From Methyloprofundus sp. (lineage in GTDB: Bacteria; Pseudomonadota; Gammaproteobacteria; Methylococcales; Methylomonadaceae): a DNA stretch of 10,432 nt. Positions within the stretch are counted from its first letter, which is position 1, and each line of letters begins with the position of its first letter. Positions 7,661 to 10,432 of the stretch are shown here, in pieces. The stretch is from positions 1 to 10,432 of the forward strand of contig JAUXBW010000050.1 in assembly GCA_030619185.1 (NCBI GenBank), written 5' to 3'. The translations under genes and the position numbers were made by a program. The notes under the pieces were generated by a model. The model did not search any database. It was not told the origin of the DNA and saw only the letters and a list, made by a program, of their open reading frames with translations.

Positions 7661-8368
7661 TTACCCTTTATTACGTACGTATTTTTCTACGCCAGTCGTT
7701 TTCTCAGAGGCTGCCTGTTTAGCTGCTACAACTTTTTTAGCAACATATTTTGCAACGCCAGACTTTGGAGCAGATTGATTTGCTTGTAAGTATTTATCAA
7801 CCCCAGAAAGCTTAGGTATTTTGTTCTGTAAATATTTAGCAACACCGCTTACCCCTTCGGCATTACGAAAGTTGGCTGCAGGAGCTACCGAGCGTCTTGC
7901 TCTGACGCTTGCTTTAGGCTTCGCAGCAGTCCCTTTAGAATTCTTAAGGAAGAGAAAGCCAGCTACCGCTAATACTAGTACTGCGAATAAGGGGTTCATT
8001 GAAGACCCTTCACCATCAGCATCAGCATACTTCTCTTCAATAGCTGCATCAATTTTTTCTTCCCACATTGCTAAAGGAATCGACTTACTTGATGCTGCAC
8101 CGCTATTATGCTTGTAATCTTTGTCTTGATATACAACTTTGGGCTGAAAAGTCGCTGCAGGATAATTAGCATCGGCCGCTGCTTTTTCACCCGAAGATGC
8201 GCTAGCACTTGAACTTGAAGATTGAGATCCTTCATGCTGATAATCTTTATCCTGATAAACAACTTTGGGTTGAAAATCAGATGCCGGATATTGAGTACCT
8301 GCCGTCACGAAAGGACTTGCAAGTAATAAGGCAGCAAATATGCCTTTTTGTACATTATTTTTTTTCAC
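7661..8368 (-). CDS. Membrane-anchored protein with two FQPKVVYQDKDY and four [S/T]GVxKY[L/V] repeats, function unknown
   Basis: No named family recognised. The GTG at 8368 (235 aa, MKKNNVQKGIFAALLL) is preferred over a GTG three codons earlier (8377) because the Shine-Dalgarno AGGTGA sits at the right distance for it and would overlap the earlier one. Numbered from 8368: signal peptide about 1-23 with a likely cut after VTA; two copies of a 19-residue motif YPA-x2-FQPKVVYQDKDY-x-H at 27-45 and 69-87, joined by a Ser-rich linker; an amphipathic stretch (MWEEKIDAAIEEKYADAD); one membrane helix at about 125-143 (NPLFAVLVLAVAGFLFL); then a basic tail with SGVAKYLQNK (174-183), SGVDKYLQAN (188-197), SGVAKYVAKK (203-212) and TGVEKYVRNK (225-234). 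Positive charge after the helix predicts a cytoplasmic tail. It is first of a two-gene unit 108 bp after tkt. Joint action with its neighbour is inferred from the shared motif. Confidence 0.85.
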   Translation of the reverse strand: MKKNNVQKGIFAALLLASPFVTAGTQYPASDFQPKVVYQDKDYQHEGSQSSSSSASASSGEKAAADANYPAATFQPKVVYQDKDYKHNSGAASSKSIPLAMWEEKIDAAIEEKYADADGEGSSMNPLFAVLVLAVAGFLFLKNSKGTAAKPKASVRARRSVAPAANFRNAEGVSGVAKYLQNKIPKLSGVDKYLQANQSAPKSGVAKYVAKKVVAAKQAASEKTTGVEKYVRNKG

Positions 8369-8401
8369 GCAATTCACCTATATGTCGTAAGAAACGGACT
8401 A

Positions 8402-8439
8402 AACCACTGACTCAGTATAACGAATCAGTGGTTATTCGT
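8402..8439 (-). promoter_or_regulatory. Overlapping alternative hairpins in the tkt to repeat-gene leader
   Basis: Two stems compete in the gap upstream of the gene at 8368. On the minus strand ACGAAT (8439-8434) pairs with ATTCGT (8425-8420) around an 8-nt loop AACCACTG. That loop is fully complementary to CAGTGGTT (8409-8402), giving the second, 9-bp stem AACCACTGA/TCAGTGGTT. The second form is followed by TTTAGTCCGTTTC and could end tkt transcripts. Whether this is a terminator, an attenuator or a pseudoknot cannot be decided from sequence alone. Confidence 0.4.
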
Positions 8440-8443
8440 AAAC

Positions 8444-8460
8444 GAGGACCTATGATCCTC
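8444..8460. repeat. Small hairpin GAGGA/TCCTC after tkt
   Basis: A 5-bp stem with a 7-nt loop, 17 bp after the tkt stop. It is short and could be part of the tkt transcript end together with the larger structures at 8402-8439. Confidence 0.25.
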
Positions 8461-8476
8461 CTAACTGTACCTTAGA

Positions 8477-10432
8477 CTACAATACTTCTTTAACAGTCTT
8501 AACAACGTTATCAACTGTGAAGCCGAAGTGTTCCATCAATACACCACCTGGTGCAGATTCACCAAAAGTGTCAATACCAACTACACCACCTTCTAAGCCT
8601 ACATATTTACGCCAAAAGTCTGTCACACCTGCTTCAACAGCAATGCGTTTCACACCTGGAGTCAATACGCTATCTTTGTATGCTTGATCCTGACGATCAA
8701 AAACATTAGTAGAAGGCATAGAAACAACGCTAACATTAACGCCATCAGCAGCTAATGCCTCCTGGGCTTTCATGGCTAGATCCAGTTCAGAACCTGTTGC
8801 AATGATAATAGCAGCTGCATCACCTTTTGCTGCTGATAAAATATATGCACCTTTACGAATGCCGTCAAAATCAGCTGTATCGTGCTTACGTCCAGGCATG
8901 CCTTGACGACTGAATACCAAGCTAGAAGGCCCGTCCATACGCTCAACAGCGGCAGTCCATGCAACCGCCACTTCAGTTGAATCTCCAGGACGCCAAACAT
9001 CCATATTTGGGATCAAACGCATTGCCGATGTATTTTCAATTGGCTGATGCGTTGGGCCATCTTCACCCTGACCGATAGAGTCATGAGTTAATACGGCAAT
9101 GGTGCGAATCTTCATTAATGCAGCCATGCGGAAGGCACTTTTTGCATAATCAGAGAACATATGGAATGTGCCACCGAATGGAATTAACCCACCGTGTAAG
9201 GACATACCATTCATGATTGCATACATACCAAATTCACGAACACCATAAGAGATGTAGTTACCTGGTTTTTTGCCATCAACGTGTGTGAAACTGTCACAAC
9301 TGGTTAAGTTAGAACCTGTTAAATCCGCAGAACCACCCAAGAATTCAGGTAGTACAGGTGCTAAAGCTGCAATTGTTTTTTGTGATGCCTGACGAGATGC
9401 TAATTTAGCTGCAGCTTCGTTAGTTTCAGCAATCATTGCATCCGTTGCTGCTTTCCAGTTAGCTGGTAAGTCACCCGCCATACGACGTGTAAACTCTGCT
9501 GCTAATTCAGGGAAGTCTTTCGCATAAGCTGCAAATTTCTCATCCCAGCTTTTTTCTGCTGCCGAACCTTTTTCTTTGCCATCCCAACCCGCATAGACTT
9601 CAGCAGGAATTTCGAATGGAGCAGGCTCCCATCCTAACTCTTTACGCGTTAGTGCAACTTCTTCGTCACCCAATGCCGCGCCATGACAGTCATGGCTACC
9701 GCTTTTGTTAGGTGAACCAAAGCCGATAATTGTTTTACAACAAATTAAAGAAGGCTTATCAGTTACTTTTTTAGCTTCTGCTATCGCTGCATTGATTGCA
9801 TCCGCATCATGACCGTCTACAGAAATAACATGCCACTGATAAGCTTCAAAACGCTTAACAGTATCATCTGTATACCAGGCATCAATATGACCATCAATTG
9901 AGATGTTATTATCATCCCAGAATGCGATTAATTTACCTAGACCCCATGTACCCGCTAAAGAACAAGCTTCATGAGAAACACCTTCCATCAAACAACCATC
10001 ACCTAAAAATACATAAGTATTATGGTCTACGATGTCATGCCCTGGCTTATTGAATTGGTCTGCCATTAGCTTTTCAGCCATTGCGAAACCAACACCATTT
10101 GTGATGCCTTGACCTAGAGGACCTGTTGTTGTTTCAATACCAGGTGCATAGCCATATTCAGGGTGACCCGCACATTGTGAATGTAGTTGACGGAATGACT
10201 TTAATTGATCCATAGCCAGGTCGTAACCTGTCAAATGCAATAATGAATAAATTAACATTGACCCGTGACCATTAGATAAAACAAAACGGTCACGATCAGC
10301 CCATTTAGGGTTCGTTGGGTTATGTTTTAAGTGGTCATTCCACAATACTTCGGCGATATCCGCCATGCCCATAGGTGCACCAGGATGACCTGATTTTGCT
10401 TTTTGAACAGCATCCATGCTTAAAGCGCGTAT
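8477..10432 (-). CDS. tkt: Transketolase, 5' end cut by window edge
   Basis: Transketolase moves two-carbon ketol units between sugar phosphates using thiamine diphosphate and a divalent metal, in the pentose phosphate pathway and in the RuMP or Calvin cycles. The frame stays open to the window end (IRALSMDAV...), matching E. coli TktA from about residue 11, so only about ten codons are missing and the Met at 10417 is internal. Numbered from that Met: KSGHPG with active-site H11; the thiamine-diphosphate motif GDGCLMEG (139-146) ending in DDNN (168-171); [10 protein letters not shown] (95-104); the pyrimidine-domain catalytic glutamate E395 in [24 protein letters not shown] (444-459); and the C-terminal domain with IATGSE and FGESAP. 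No key residue is missing. It is followed in the same direction by the two repeat-protein genes and then tal. Confidence 0.97.
   Translation of the reverse strand: MRALSMDAVQKAKSGHPGAPMGMADIAEVLWNDHLKHNPTNPKWADRDRFVLSNGHGSMLIYSLLHLTGYDLAMDQLKSFRQLHSQCAGHPEYGYAPGIETTTGPLGQGITNGVGFAMAEKLMADQFNKPGHDIVDHNTYVFLGDGCLMEGVSHEACSLAGTWGLGKLIAFWDDNNISIDGHIDAWYTDDTVKRFEAYQWHVISVDGHDADAINAAIAEAKKVTDKPSLICCKTIIGFGSPNKSGSHDCHGAALGDEEVALTRKELGWEPAPFEIPAEVYAGWDGKEKGSAAEKSWDEKFAAYAKDFPELAAEFTRRMAGDLPANWKAATDAMIAETNEAAAKLASRQASQKTIAALAPVLPEFLGGSADLTGSNLTSCDSFTHVDGKKPGNYISYGVREFGMYAIMNGMSLHGGLIPFGGTFHMFSDYAKSAFRMAALMKIRTIAVLTHDSIGQGEDGPTHQPIENTSAMRLIPNMDVWRPGDSTEVAVAWTAAVERMDGPSSLVFSRQGMPGRKHDTADFDGIRKGAYILSAAKGDAAAIIIATGSELDLAMKAQEALAADGVNVSVVSMPSTNVFDRQDQAYKDSVLTPGVKRIAVEAGVTDFWRKYVGLEGGVVGIDTFGESAPGGVLMEHFGFTVDNVVKTVKEVL

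Noticed and set aside
7821..8117. Plus-strand frame of 98 codons opposite the anchor-protein gene
   Set aside because: It is a mirror frame of the clearly coding minus strand, whose signal peptide, membrane helix and repeats are coherent.

Overview
The window reads as chromosomal DNA of an AT-rich gammaproteobacterium. FabI, Mrp, MetG, transaldolase and transketolase are all full-length or nearly so, look closely like the E. coli-type enzymes, and mrp and metG sit back to back as they do in E. coli. The paired tkt and tal, and the short GTAGG- or GTCGGG-type hairpin repeats between genes, are compatible with a methanotroph-like (Methylococcales) host. That placement is an inference; no diagnostic C1 gene is present.

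Layout, left to right. The 3' end of a DUF502-type membrane-protein gene (1-363, +). A ~163-bp palindromic repeat (388-550). An unrecognised small gene (664-1053, +). fabI, enoyl-ACP reductase (1201-1983, +). mrp/apbC, Fe-S cluster carrier (2055-3146, -), convergent with fabI and divergent from metG, methionyl-tRNA synthetase (3326-5344, +). A strong terminator (5514-5538), then tal, transaldolase (5553-6536, -). A 445-bp gene-free stretch with a perfect 20-bp inverted repeat, a smaller hairpin and the second, inverted copy of the palindromic repeat. Two adjacent minus-strand genes (6982-7656 and 7661-8368) for repeat proteins. Transketolase, tkt (8477 to the window end, -), which lacks its first codons.

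Most genes are ordinary housekeeping. The unusual part is the gene pair between tkt and tal. Both products are built around a short repeated motif, roughly [S/T]-[G/S]-V-x-[K/R/E]-Y-[L/I/V]. One product (7661-8368) is predicted to be exported at its N-terminus and anchored by one membrane helix. It has two copies of a 19-residue YPA-x2-FQPKVVYQDKDY motif outside and four [S/T]GVxKY motifs on a basic cytoplasmic tail. The other (6982-7656) has no membrane helix and carries eight clear motifs. The two share a similar C-terminal module and are arranged for coupled translation. This looks like a two-part scaffold: a membrane anchor and a soluble partner displaying the same short linear motif. The function is unknown; tkt and tal lie in the same direction on either side, so a link to sugar-phosphate metabolism is possible but unproven.
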